DNA of 36,439 bases, taken from Verrucomicrobiota bacterium. Lineage in GTDB: Bacteria; Verrucomicrobiota; Verrucomicrobiia; Verrucomicrobiales; DEV007. Below are positions 1-10,220 of the stretch, piece after piece. The position numbers and the translations under genes were made by a program. The notes under the pieces are model-generated. The model worked only from the letters and a program-made list of their open reading frames with translations, ran no database searches and had not been told where the DNA came from. Location: the NCBI GenBank assembly GCA_020627905.1, contig JAHDFZ010000004.1, positions 1 through 36,439 of the forward strand. The letters are read 5' to 3'. The stretch's first letter is position 1. Every line of letters starts with the position of its first letter.

Positions 1-528
1 ATGTCAGCGGATCTTTTCACCCGGGGGGATGATCTCGTGCTTAACGTGTTCCGCGTCTGCACTTCCACCTTCAATCCCGTCACTTCAAAACGGGAAATCG
101 AGCGGATCGAAAATCTCCTGAAAGAGGAATTCGGCGTTGGAGATGAGGAGGTTCATTTCCAGACACTCATCGAGAAGCAGATGGCGCCGTCCATCACCGA
201 TCCTGAGCCGCTGGGGATTCAAATCCCGCAGCATGTGGAGATCTTCAAGAGTCCAAAAGAAGAGGCGACTGTCGTCGAGATCCAGGCTGAGGATCGGATC
301 GGGCTGCTCTACGATCTCTTCACCTGCTTCGGAGATCGCGATGCGGAGGTCCTCAGTGCGCGGATCAGCACCCAGGCGGGGGCGGCCATTGACCGCTTCT
401 TCCTCGTCGATACCGGGAGCGGACGCCCGATCGAAGACGAGGAACGATTGGCTGAGTTGCGGCAGGATATTTACCGCATCCTCCACGTCGGCCACTCCAC
501 CGAAATCGCCGAAATGGTCGAAGGGTAA
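1..528 (+). CDS. glnD: [Protein-PII] uridylyltransferase C-terminal region with ACT domain (partial, 5' end outside window)
   Basis: Two ACT-like stretches; 'VVEIQAEDRIGLLYDLFTCFGDRDAEVLSARISTQAGAAIDRFFLVD' is typical of the GlnD C-terminus. The ORF is open at the window edge. Confidence 0.85.
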   Translation: MSADLFTRGDDLVLNVFRVCTSTFNPVTSKREIERIENLLKEEFGVGDEEVHFQTLIEKQMAPSITDPEPLGIQIPQHVEIFKSPKEEATVVEIQAEDRIGLLYDLFTCFGDRDAEVLSARISTQAGAAIDRFFLVDTGSGRPIEDEERLAELRQDIYRILHVGHSTEIAEMVEG

Positions 529-667
529 TCGATCAGTCGCGAGCATCAGCCAGGCTGGAAGGCGGGGTTTTCTTACCCCGCTGCTGGAATGGCGCAGAGG
601 GCTAAAGAAACAGCGGCAAGAAAACCGCTGATTCTGAGGAAACGCTCCCGCGGCCATTCCTCCACAC

Positions 668-1633
668 CTACGATTTTTTCCTAGCCGTCTTCTTTTTCGC
701 AGCCTTCTTCTTTGGATTGGCGTGCCTGCCGGGAAAGGTCAGCTCAGCGATACCGGACTTGTCCAGATCTCCCAGTCCCTCCTTCACCATCGTTTTGTAT
801 TGCGACACGGTGGCGTCATTGATGGGTAGCTTCAGCTTCTTCTCTTTCCCCAGCTTCTGCGCGATCCCGCTGTCCTTCGCTGCATGTTCTGCGGAGAACC
901 AGCATTCGTGATCGCGGTCGATCATGTCTTCGGCATCGGTCTCCAGCACGCGGCTGTTGGCCCCGGTTTGGGAGAACACTTCACAGATCATCTTCAGATC
1001 GTGTCCGAGAGCTTTGGCGAGACCGAGGCCCTCTGCGAGTGCTGCCGTGTTCATATTCATAACCATGTTGACGAGGGCCTTCACCTCAGCGGCACGGCCG
1101 ACTTTGCCGATGTGCTGCAGGTTTACAGAGAGGTCTTCCAGGAGCTGTCGGTTGGCCTCGAAGACCGCTTCGTCGGCACCGATCATCAGGTAGAGCTGCC
1201 CGGAGCGGGCATGGCTGATGCTGCTGGCCATGCAGGCCTCGATGCAGCTGGCTTTGCGGCGCTTGGCGCGTGAGGCGATATCTTTCTGGATGTCCGGGCT
1301 GAGAGTTGCGCAGTTAATGAAGGTCTTCCCGGCAGCGTCTGTGAAAAGGCTATCCTTTTTCCCGAGGAAGATTTTCTTCATGGCTGCATCGTTCGTGACA
1401 ACGGTGAAGATGACATCAGCGCTGGCCGTCAGCTCAGCGAGTTTCGTGTAGGCGGTGCTGCCGATCTCCTCGGCTAAATCAGCGGCCGCTGGCTTGTAAA
1501 CATCATAGACCCCGGTGACCTGGTATCCGATATCATTGAGATGGCGGGCCATGTTTGCCCCCATTTTGCCGACTCCGACAAAGGCGACTGTTGGCTTTTT
1601 CTGAGACGACTTGGCACTCTTCTTCTTTGGCAT
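668..1633 (-). CDS. NAD(P)-dependent beta-hydroxyacid dehydrogenase (3-hydroxyisobutyrate dehydrogenase family) with Lys-rich tails
   Basis: Rossmann motif 'VAFVGVGKMGANMARHL'; 'FINCATLSPD' and 'VKALVNMVMNMNTAALAEGLGLAKALG' are beta-HAD motifs. Start set at internal Met 'MPKKKSAKSSQ'. Confidence 0.88.
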   Translation of the reverse strand: MPKKKSAKSSQKKPTVAFVGVGKMGANMARHLNDIGYQVTGVYDVYKPAAADLAEEIGSTAYTKLAELTASADVIFTVVTNDAAMKKIFLGKKDSLFTDAAGKTFINCATLSPDIQKDIASRAKRRKASCIEACMASSISHARSGQLYLMIGADEAVFEANRQLLEDLSVNLQHIGKVGRAAEVKALVNMVMNMNTAALAEGLGLAKALGHDLKMICEVFSQTGANSRVLETDAEDMIDRDHECWFSAEHAAKDSGIAQKLGKEKKLKLPINDATVSQYKTMVKEGLGDLDKSGIAELTFPGRHANPKKKAAKKKTARKKS

Positions 1634-1765
1634 AACACCAAAAGCTAAAGGGGAGAAGGCGCACGAGGCAAGGGCTTTTCCGCGTGAGGGCGATTGCTCA
1701 GAATTCCCCTGTTTCTGCAGTGGCACGAACTCGGAAACTGGCTAGGATGCGGCCTCGATTTTTAT

Positions 1766-4564
1766 ATGAAAGCCACACGTCACAGGACGGATCATGTAAA
1801 CCCTTCTCAGTTCGCTCCCGGGCAGAGGTGGATCAGCGAAACTCAGGCAGAATACGGCCTGGCACTGATCCTCAGTGCGACTGAGTCCACCATCCAGGTG
1901 CTCTATCCGGCGGTCAATGAGACCATCACCTACGCGGCGCGGAACGCTCCGCTCCGCCGCATCGTTTTCGAGGTGGGAGATACGGTGAAGACGAATGAAG
2001 GGAAAGACTTTCTCATCGCCGATCGCAAAGTGGAAGACAAGCGGGTGACCTATGTCTCTGCCGAGGGCGAGGAGCTGCCGGAGAGCCAGCTCTCAGATAC
2101 CATGAATGTCCAGCGCCCTGAGCAGCGGCTGCTCTCCGGCGGGAATGACGATCCACGGCTCTGGGGCATTCGCCAGTCCGCCCTGCGGCATCGCCTGGAG
2201 AATCAGAGTCGCGGTGTGCGCGGTCTGGTCGGTGGACGCGTTTCCCTCATCCCGCATCAGCTCTACATCGCATCTGAGGTGGCCAGTCGGCGGAATCCTC
2301 GTGTCCTGCTTGCCGATGAGGTGGGCCTAGGCAAGACGATCGAGGCATGCCTCATCCTCCAGCGCATGCATCTCAGCGGGCGCGCGAATCGCGTGCTCAT
2401 TCTCCTGCCGGATGCTCTTGTGAATCAGTGGTTCGTCGAGCTTTATCGTCGCTTCGCCATGTCGTTCTCCATCTTTGACGAAGAGCGCGCTCTCAGCATC
2501 GAGAACAACCCGGAGGCGGAAGCGGGTAAAAACCCGTTTTTCGACGATCAGCACCTCATTGTCGCTACCTCATGGCTGGAGGGGAATCCCCAGCGTGCGG
2601 AGCAGGCGGCTGCTGGTGACTGGGATCTCGTCATCGTCGATGAGGCGCACCATCTGGAGTGGTCGCCTGACGAGGAGAGCCGTGCCTACCAGGTGGTCAA
2701 AGCAATCGCCAACGAAAGCCGTGGCCTGCTGCTGCTGACGGCTACACCTGAGCAGCTCGGGCAGGAGGGGCACTACGCTCGCCTCCATCTGCTTGATCCG
2801 GGGCGCTTCTCAGACCTGAATGAATTCATCGAGGAATCGAAAAGCTACCAGCGGGTCTCGCAGCTGGCTGATCGGCTCTCGGGGATCGAGCCTCTGTCGA
2901 AGGCAGACATGAAAGAGCTGGAGGATCTGCTCGGGGCAGAAAGTATCAAAGAGCTGAAAGAGGACGACGAAGACCTGGCCGTGCGGGATCAGGTCTGCCG
3001 TTCCCTAACGGATTTGCACGGAACGGGGCGCGTTCTCTTCCGCAACCGCCGCCTCGTGCTCGATACCTTCCCCAAACGAGTCGCCCACCTGGTGCCGATG
3101 TCAGCCGATGAAGGCGATGGCTTTGACGAAAAGATCGACTGGCTGGCAGGTCTCCTGCGCGAAATGGAGACAGAGAAGATCCTGCTCATCGTGCATGAGC
3201 GGGACACTGCCATCGCTATCGAGGCTGCCATCGCCGAGCATATTCATGGTAAAGCAGCTCTCTTTCACGAAGACCTCACACTTCTTCAGCGTGACAAAAA
3301 CGCCGCCTGGTTCGCTGATCCCGATGGAGCTCGCTTGCTGATCTGTTCGGAAATCGGCTCAGAGGGTCGGAACTTCCAGTTCGCGCATCACCTGGTGCTC
3401 TTCGACATCCCGCGAGAAGCGGGCCTGCTGGAGCAGCGGATCGGCCGTCTCGACCGCATCGGCCAGACGGAGGACATCCATATCCATGTGCCCTTCATCG
3501 AAGAAACGGCCCAGGAAGCGCTCGTCCTCTGGTATCACCGAGGTCTGGGCGCGTTTGAAAATACCCTGCATGGTGCCGGCGCTATCGAGCGTCGACTGGG
3601 CGATTCGCTCAAGGGAATCCTTGCCAGCGACATCGTCGATCGCGAGTCGAAGCTGGCAGACTTCCTCGAGACCTCCCAGAAGGTGAAGGACGAAGTAGAC
3701 GCTGAGCTGGAAGCCGGGCGGGACCATCTGTTAGAGCTTACCTCCTACGACCCTGACAAAGGGGCCGAGCTGGTCGCGCAGATTGAGTCGCTCGACGAGG
3801 ACGATCGTTTAGAGCATCTCATGATGAAGCTCTTCGATCACTTTGGCGTGACGGTCGAGGATACCGATGAACGCTCCTACGTCCTCCTACCGGAGCACCT
3901 CTTTTCTGCAGATGCTTTCCCGGGTCTGCCTGAGGAAGGGCTGTCCATTACCTTCTCTCGGGAGACGGCATTGGCTCGGGAGGATCTGACTTTCCTCACC
4001 GTCGATCACCCGCTCGTCACCAGCGCGATTGAGAGCCTGCTGGCCACAGATCATGGCAACGCCGCCTTTTTCCGTCTGGAAAAGTGTGGAGAGCAGCTGC
4101 TGATGGTTGAAGTAGTGAGTGTATTAGAAAGTGTCGCGCCTGTCAGCCTGCACGCCGAGCGCTTCCTCCCCTCGACACCGATCCGGGAGATCGCGGATCA
4201 GAAAGGCCGTTCGCAGACGGATCGTTTTCCAGTTGAGAAAATCCGCGCTGACGGCCGTCCGGGCCCATCGAGTTTCCTACGGGAAAAGGGCAAGGCCCTG
4301 CGGGCAACGGTGCCGAAAATCCTCCAACACGCGCAGAACAACGCGGAGGACCATGCTGACCTCGTGCGTGAGCAATCAGTGGCAGCCATGCAGGCTGAGT
4401 ATGATCGGGAGCTGGAACGCCTCCTCAGCCTGCGGGAGATGGGTCACCCCATCCGCGATGAGGAAATCGAAAGCACAAAAGCCGATCGCGAGCAGCTGGA
4501 GAAGTTTCTCAAAGCAGCCCCGCTCCGCGTCGACTCCGTGCGCTTGATCCTCGGGACCTCGTAG
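1766..4564 (+). CDS. rapA: RapA-like SNF2 family RNA polymerase-associated helicase
   Basis: 'PGQRWISETQAEYGLALIL', Walker A 'LLADEVGLGKTIEACLIL', 'VIVDEAHHLEWS', 'LLLTATPEQLGQEGHYARLHLLDPGRF', 'EGRNFQFAHHLVLFDIPREAGLLEQRIGRLDRIGQ' resemble E. coli RapA throughout. Start codon is uncertain. Confidence 0.93.
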   Translation: MKATRHRTDHVNPSQFAPGQRWISETQAEYGLALILSATESTIQVLYPAVNETITYAARNAPLRRIVFEVGDTVKTNEGKDFLIADRKVEDKRVTYVSAEGEELPESQLSDTMNVQRPEQRLLSGGNDDPRLWGIRQSALRHRLENQSRGVRGLVGGRVSLIPHQLYIASEVASRRNPRVLLADEVGLGKTIEACLILQRMHLSGRANRVLILLPDALVNQWFVELYRRFAMSFSIFDEERALSIENNPEAEAGKNPFFDDQHLIVATSWLEGNPQRAEQAAAGDWDLVIVDEAHHLEWSPDEESRAYQVVKAIANESRGLLLLTATPEQLGQEGHYARLHLLDPGRFSDLNEFIEESKSYQRVSQLADRLSGIEPLSKADMKELEDLLGAESIKELKEDDEDLAVRDQVCRSLTDLHGTGRVLFRNRRLVLDTFPKRVAHLVPMSADEGDGFDEKIDWLAGLLREMETEKILLIVHERDTAIAIEAAIAEHIHGKAALFHEDLTLLQRDKNAAWFADPDGARLLICSEIGSEGRNFQFAHHLVLFDIPREAGLLEQRIGRLDRIGQTEDIHIHVPFIEETAQEALVLWYHRGLGAFENTLHGAGAIERRLGDSLKGILASDIVDRESKLADFLETSQKVKDEVDAELEAGRDHLLELTSYDPDKGAELVAQIESLDEDDRLEHLMMKLFDHFGVTVEDTDERSYVLLPEHLFSADAFPGLPEEGLSITFSRETALAREDLTFLTVDHPLVTSAIESLLATDHGNAAFFRLEKCGEQLLMVEVVSVLESVAPVSLHAERFLPSTPIREIADQKGRSQTDRFPVEKIRADGRPGPSSFLREKGKALRATVPKILQHAQNNAEDHADLVREQSVAAMQAEYDRELERLLSLREMGHPIRDEEIESTKADREQLEKFLKAAPLRVDSVRLILGTS

Positions 4565-4586
4565 CGAGCTGCTGCAAAAGAAACCG

Positions 4587-6662
4587 ATGGATCAGGAATT
4601 CGAAGAAGACGTCGAAGGGCGCGGCTCTCTGCGCCGACGGATCCTTCGGTGGTTCCTGAAAGTCTGTGTGATTTGTGCTGTTCTCAGTGGTCTGGTTGCT
4701 GCGGGAGTTCTCGCTTACTACGATAAGCTAGCGGATGACTTTGACATTGTGGAGGTCGGACGGACACCAAGCCCGAGTTCTGTGCTTGATGCGCGCGGTG
4801 ACCTGATTGGCTACATTCACACCACCAATGTAGGCCTGCCCGTGGAGGCGAGTCAGATGGCCGATGTCCTGAAGCAGGCTGTCGTCGCACGGGAGGATTC
4901 CCGCTTTTATCGGCATCGAGGGGTCGACTACCGGGGAGTGCTGCGTGCGTGGGTGCGGAATGCTCAGGCAGGGCGCTATGCGGAGGGGGCCAGCACCATC
5001 ACCATGCAGCTGGCTCGCATGAGCTTTCAGCTGAAAGGCAAAACGCTGCATCGCAAGGTTCTGGAATGCCGCATCGCTCGCAAGATTGAGCGTAATTTCA
5101 CGAAAGACGAGATCCTCACCTTTTACATGAATCGGGTCTTTCTGGGCACTGGCATGAAAGGGGTAGAGCAGGCAGCCAAGGGTTATTTCGGTAAAGCTGC
5201 TGCCGACCTCAGTCTCCCTGAGGCAGCAATGATCGCTGGCATCATTCGAGCGCCTAACGGGTTCTCGCCATTCAGGAATGAAGAGCGCGCTCTTCGCGAG
5301 ATGCGGATGACGCTGCAGAGGATGCAGGAGCTGGGGATGATCAGTGATGAAAGTGCCGCCACTGCTGTGGAGCAGCGTCCCGCCGTGCAGTCAGAGGAGC
5401 TGTGGCGTGCCTGGTTGCGAGATCGGACGAAGCAGCGTCGCGCCAGCTATCTCCTGACAGCGGTGGAGCTGGAGCTGGATCGCGTGCTCCCATCGCGTCG
5501 CGGGAGTGGCGGGCTGACCATTCATACCAGTTTCGATCTGGCTCTGCAGAATGACGTCCAGAGCATTGTCAGGGAAGAGCTGTCGGAGTGGGAGGAGAAT
5601 AATACGGGTGGTCCTGCCCTCGAGAGCGGTATCGCCGTCACCGAGGCCTCGACCGGCGCCATCCGTGCTCTCGTCGGAGGAAGAGACCCTTCTCGTTCGT
5701 CATTCAATCGCGCTACCTCGATTGATCGCTCGATCGGCTCGGTTGTGAAACCCTTCGTCTACGTCGCCGCCCTTGCCTCCGGACTCCTGCCCGGCACGCA
5801 CGTTTCCGGCAGTGAGATTTCTTCTGATGACATCCCCTGGTTTGCTGGAGAGTGGTCGCCGGTCAATTCTGACAACCAGTATCCCTCGCTCGTTCCGGCG
5901 ATCGAGGGACTGACAGAGTCAAAAAATACGGTCGCTGTGCGAGTCGGTGAGGCGGCCGGCTATGAAAGAGTGCGCGGGATCCTCGATGCGATGGGCTTCG
6001 GTCGATCGGACTCATCCAGCGGCGAAGGAGAGACGCGCCACCCTTCACTCTATCTCGGTGCCATCGGGGGGAGTCCTCTGGCGACAGCTGCAGCTTACGG
6101 CTCCTTTCTTACAGATGGAGGCAGGCAGGAATCTTATTTTATCGAGAAAGTCGTCGATGCCGACGATGCGCTGCTCATGACTCGGCAGGAATCATTGCTT
6201 GCCGCTCAAGCCCTGCGTGCTCCTGAGACCTGGATGATGCGGCAGTCCCTGTTGTCAGTTTACCGGAGCCAGGTGGAGACCAGCGGGCTGAGCAGCGAGC
6301 ATGATCGATGGTTCGGCGGGAAAAGCGGCACTACTAATGACTTCCGCGATGCCTGGTATGCCGGCTTCAGCGAGCGGCTTTCCTGCGCCGTATGGGTAGG
6401 CAATGACGAGGGAGAGCCCATCGCAGGGCCTGCCTACGGGGGGCGGCTGGCCTTTCCCATCTGGTTCCGCAGCATGACGCGTGCATCAGAGCTAGGGTAT
6501 GTGTCGGACCCTCCGCAATCACCGGAAAATTCCCTGCCCGTAAAGCTGTGTCGGGAATCCGGCAACTTGGCGACTGCAGCCTGTGAGGCAGCCGGACTCT
6601 CCTACATCGAGATGGTCCCTGAGAGCCTCATCCCCCGTGAGCTTTGCCGGACGAAAAAATGA
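4587..6662 (+). CDS. Class A penicillin-binding protein (transglycosylase/transpeptidase)
   Basis: N-terminal TM; GT51 motifs 'AVVAREDSRFYRHRGVDYRGVLRA' and 'EGASTITMQLAR'; transpeptidase SxxK 'SIGSVVKPFVYVAAL' and KTG-box 'GGKSGTTNDFRDAW'. Confidence 0.95.
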   Translation: MDQEFEEDVEGRGSLRRRILRWFLKVCVICAVLSGLVAAGVLAYYDKLADDFDIVEVGRTPSPSSVLDARGDLIGYIHTTNVGLPVEASQMADVLKQAVVAREDSRFYRHRGVDYRGVLRAWVRNAQAGRYAEGASTITMQLARMSFQLKGKTLHRKVLECRIARKIERNFTKDEILTFYMNRVFLGTGMKGVEQAAKGYFGKAAADLSLPEAAMIAGIIRAPNGFSPFRNEERALREMRMTLQRMQELGMISDESAATAVEQRPAVQSEELWRAWLRDRTKQRRASYLLTAVELELDRVLPSRRGSGGLTIHTSFDLALQNDVQSIVREELSEWEENNTGGPALESGIAVTEASTGAIRALVGGRDPSRSSFNRATSIDRSIGSVVKPFVYVAALASGLLPGTHVSGSEISSDDIPWFAGEWSPVNSDNQYPSLVPAIEGLTESKNTVAVRVGEAAGYERVRGILDAMGFGRSDSSSGEGETRHPSLYLGAIGGSPLATAAAYGSFLTDGGRQESYFIEKVVDADDALLMTRQESLLAAQALRAPETWMMRQSLLSVYRSQVETSGLSSEHDRWFGGKSGTTNDFRDAWYAGFSERLSCAVWVGNDEGEPIAGPAYGGRLAFPIWFRSMTRASELGYVSDPPQSPENSLPVKLCRESGNLATAACEAAGLSYIEMVPESLIPRELCRTKK

Positions 6663-6677
6663 TGCTATAGCTATCAC

Positions 6678-8315
6678 ATGGAGGGAGCCACGAAAAATCA
6701 GGACGGGGCCGATGCCGGTTTCCCGTTGTTCGCCTTTTTCTGGGCTGCTGCGACCTTGATCCATCAGCTGGCTTTCACCTTCTGGGCCTCCAGCTGGCAA
6801 GGTTGGGTGCTCGTGGTTTTTGCTTCGGCGGTGATTGTCGTTCCCGGCTGCGGTCTGCGCTTTCTTGGGTTGGTGATCGCATCTCTCCTCAACTGGCTGC
6901 ACAAGATGCCCTTTGTGCCGAACCACATTCTTTTCGAAGCCTTTCTGCACATCGGTCTCCTTTTCGGGGCGGCGACTGCGTTCACGAAACGAGAAGTGCG
7001 TGCAGCGGTCGCGTCGTCCCTGCGTCAGGTCGGTCGGGGGTCATGGATTCTGCTTCTTACCGGAGTGATCGGGAAAATTGGTTATCTCGCCCTGTTCCAC
7101 TCGCTGGGGGAAGGGCTCTGGGGTGCCGTGACGACGCTGCTGATGCTGGGTGCGATCATCAACTTTCTCTCCCGTCTGCCTGCCAGTGGGGTCGGCGGAG
7201 CATGGTTTCCTGGTGCTGCTCCCTTCCTGCGCTGGGCCGTTCTCATCGTCTACTGGTGGGCAGTCCTGCAGAAGCTGAACGTAGGCTACTGGGATCCTGA
7301 GGTTTCCTGTGCCTATGTTCTGCATAAAGAAATAGCCGTCTACTTTGGCGGTCTCGTCCCGACAGCTCCCTGGACAGCCTGGTGTGCCATCATCGGATCC
7401 CTGCTGCTGGAGCTGAGTATTCCCGTTCTGCTGATGGTGCGACGCACCCGGTGGTTCGGTGTATTCGTCGCTTTTGCCTTTCATCTCTGGCTGGCCATTC
7501 ATCCCGCTGCCGGGATCTACAGTTTCACAGCTTTGGTCATTGCTGTTCTACCCGCCTTTTTCGCTCAGGATGAACGGGAGAGAATAGCGCAGTGGCTCCT
7601 GGTAGATCACTCACGGCACAAAAGACGTGCCTGGACCATGGTTGCATTGTTCCTCGCTGCGCTCACTCTGCAGGGCTTCTTTTACATCAAGTCTGGGCGC
7701 AACTATGAAACCTTCGGCATGGCGAACCGAGTCGGGTTCTGGTGTTGTGTCAGCCTCGGTGTCTGGGCAGTGGCCAGGTATGTTCCATTTGGCCGACGGC
7801 TGTCTTTTGCCAGCTCTGCCTACCGATTCACCCTTCCTGCTCCGCTCTATGTCTTGCCGCTGGCCATTATCTTCATCAACGGATGCTGGACCTGGGTGGG
7901 GGGCAAGACGCAGACCTCCTTCTCTATGTATAGCAATCTGCGGAGTGAAGGCGAGAGCAATCACTGGTTTCTCAAGCGTATTGATCTTTTTCCCTATCAG
8001 ACTGATTTAGTGACAGTGCTGGATTCCAGTCCCTCCATCCTCGACCCTGACAATCGTCCCGGCAGTATTGAGCAGTTTGCCAATCCCAGTCATAATATTC
8101 TGCCAGCTTTCGAGCTGCAGAGGCTCGTCAGCCGCATGACGGGAGAGTTTATGGTGCGCTACGAGCGGGGCGGAGAAGTCCTGACGATCGGGCATCGGAA
8201 CGGTGCAGATTTCGGTGATGCAGAACTTCATCAGGAGCATCCCTGGCTGCAGAAGAAGTTTCTGTGGTTTCGACGCCTCAAGTCGATCGAAGGCAAAATG
8301 GTCTGCACCCATTGA
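6678..8315 (+). CDS. HTTM-like multi-pass membrane protein
   Basis: Many hydrophobic helices; 'VLQKLNVGYWDPEVSCAYVL' resembles HTTM (VKGC-like) proteins. Confidence 0.6.
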   Translation: MEGATKNQDGADAGFPLFAFFWAAATLIHQLAFTFWASSWQGWVLVVFASAVIVVPGCGLRFLGLVIASLLNWLHKMPFVPNHILFEAFLHIGLLFGAATAFTKREVRAAVASSLRQVGRGSWILLLTGVIGKIGYLALFHSLGEGLWGAVTTLLMLGAIINFLSRLPASGVGGAWFPGAAPFLRWAVLIVYWWAVLQKLNVGYWDPEVSCAYVLHKEIAVYFGGLVPTAPWTAWCAIIGSLLLELSIPVLLMVRRTRWFGVFVAFAFHLWLAIHPAAGIYSFTALVIAVLPAFFAQDERERIAQWLLVDHSRHKRRAWTMVALFLAALTLQGFFYIKSGRNYETFGMANRVGFWCCVSLGVWAVARYVPFGRRLSFASSAYRFTLPAPLYVLPLAIIFINGCWTWVGGKTQTSFSMYSNLRSEGESNHWFLKRIDLFPYQTDLVTVLDSSPSILDPDNRPGSIEQFANPSHNILPAFELQRLVSRMTGEFMVRYERGGEVLTIGHRNGADFGDAELHQEHPWLQKKFLWFRRLKSIEGKMVCTH

Positions 8316-8391
8316 ACAACGCCCCCGTAGCCGCCGCTGTGAATCGGTGGACACAAGGGAGCCTTCTGCCCCAAAATTAGCCCTTCGCCGC

Positions 8392-10220
8392 TTAAGCTTT
8401 CGCCTTCCCCTCAGGCAAAAACAGAAACCCCTCGTCATCCAGCTCCGTCCCCTCAGGAAAGGCGGTCCAGCTTTCCTCGGCAACCTGTTTCCAGGGCACC
8501 AGATACAACAGCTCGCTGCCTTCCCGTTTGAGAGCCGTCCCCGGTAGCGCCCGGCCGATACTCCCGTTCTTCGCGCCCGCCTGGGGCTGATGATTGACCC
8601 CGCCTTCGAGATCCGGTGCCGTGCGACTGAGCGCAAGAACTCCGCCGCTATCTGACCATCCCCCTACCACAGGACAGGGAGCGATTCCATCACCCGTCAG
8701 ATCAAGGAAGGCGGGTCCTTTTGGACTGAAGAGAATCCCGTAGGAAATACCTGCCAGCGCCTCATGAGAACCAAGCTTGGCGAAGTCATCATCCGACCCC
8801 ACTACGAGAGTTGGATTCAGCGCCTCGACCGCCGTCACCAGCGACTCCTCTCGACCGCGAGAGGCAGTCTTGCGGCTGGCACTGGTCGCCGAGGCAAAGA
8901 GTGGCCCCCACAACCCGAGAAACTGAGCCTGAATACTGGGAGCTGCGCTTTCACACAAAATGCGCTCGTCGGGCAGGAAGAAGTGGGAGCTGGTGACTTG
9001 CAGGGCATTGGCGATGATCTGGCGCTCCGACAGCTCCTGAAATTCTCCCGGATTCTCTACGTCCCATAGCCGCAGGGCGATCCAGTCCAGCGGGCGCACC
9101 AACCCTTTGCGAGTCAGCATATGCACCGGAGACAGACGGGCGGCGAGAGACGAGGTCAGCTGGCTGATCGGTCCCTGACGCTTTATCAAATCCTCCACCG
9201 TATAAACCTGCAGCTGCGGCGCTTGGGCATATTCCCCGACAAAGGCTTCATGAGCCGAGTCTGTGATGACTGTCTGAATGTTGGCGCGGCCGATGGCGAT
9301 CCCGATCTGCCGCAGCACTGACTGATCCTCGGAGTCGGCAAAAAACGTCACTCTGCGATTCGCCAGGCAGCAGGCCAGCTGGAGCGCCTGCGATTCCGGC
9401 GATCTCGGCAGGACGAGGGCGAGGTCCTCCTGCTTTGCAATCTTCTCGATTTGAGGGCGGAATCGCAGGGCCAGCTCAAGAATCTCGCGGCGGGAATAGC
9501 TCCTGGTGATCTTGTGATCGACTTCCGCATAAAATGGGTGCCCGCCCTTTCGGCGAAGATTGCCGATGATATGACGGGACAGCGAGCGAGTCAGTGGACG
9601 ACGTGCTGCGAACGCCCGGTGCGAAGCCATCAGGATACCCTCGCGCACTGTGGCAGTCGTCGCCTGCTTCGGATCGGTGATTGGTTCTCCGAAAGCTACC
9701 TGCAGGGGGCAGGTCAGGCCGCGCGGGAGTTTCTTGAAATAAGCACCTCGCTCGAAGGAGAAGATGGAACTCCACAGTCCATCCATGTAGACAGGAACGG
9801 TCGTGCATCCGGATTTCCGGACGATGATCTCGAAGCCTTTCTTCAGCTCGCCAAGCACGCCGGTGCGCGTCAGGCCGCCTTCAGGGAAGAGGCAAACGAC
9901 CGTTTCCTCCTTCAGCGCCTGCACCGTCCGATCGATTGCCTCCCGTGCCCGCTTAGGATGGATGGGGATGCAGCCGAAAAGCCGGAGAAACCAGGCGATA
10001 GGTTTTACCTTCATGTAGTTGTCGAGGATGACAACCGCACTGGCCGCGGGCAGCTCAGGTAGATGATAAAGGCATCGATATAGCTGACATGGTTGCTCAG
10101 CAGCAGGACCCCGCCTTCTTTCGGCACATGGTGGCGATCCAGTTTCTGCACCCGATAGAGCAGCTGCACCCACGGGAGCAGGAGCACCTGGAAAAAACCA
10201 CGGACAAGAGAGGCAATCAT
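8392..10220 (-). pseudogene. Lysophospholipid acyltransferase fused to a degenerate acyl-ACP synthetase (Aas-like); interrupted by an apparent 1-bp frameshift near 10033
   Basis: ORF 10011-10220 carries the N-terminus with 'LLLSNHVSYIDAF' (HX4D); ORF 8392-10173 in another frame continues with 'ILDNYMKVKPIAWFLRLFGCIPIHPKR' and 'CLFPEGGLTRTG'. Adding one T in minus-strand 'cgg-ttg-tca' gives 'PVRFVILDNYMKV'. Confidence 0.8.

Noticed and set aside
9451-10062. 203-aa plus-strand ORF
   Set aside because: Antisense to the acyltransferase fusion; no motif.
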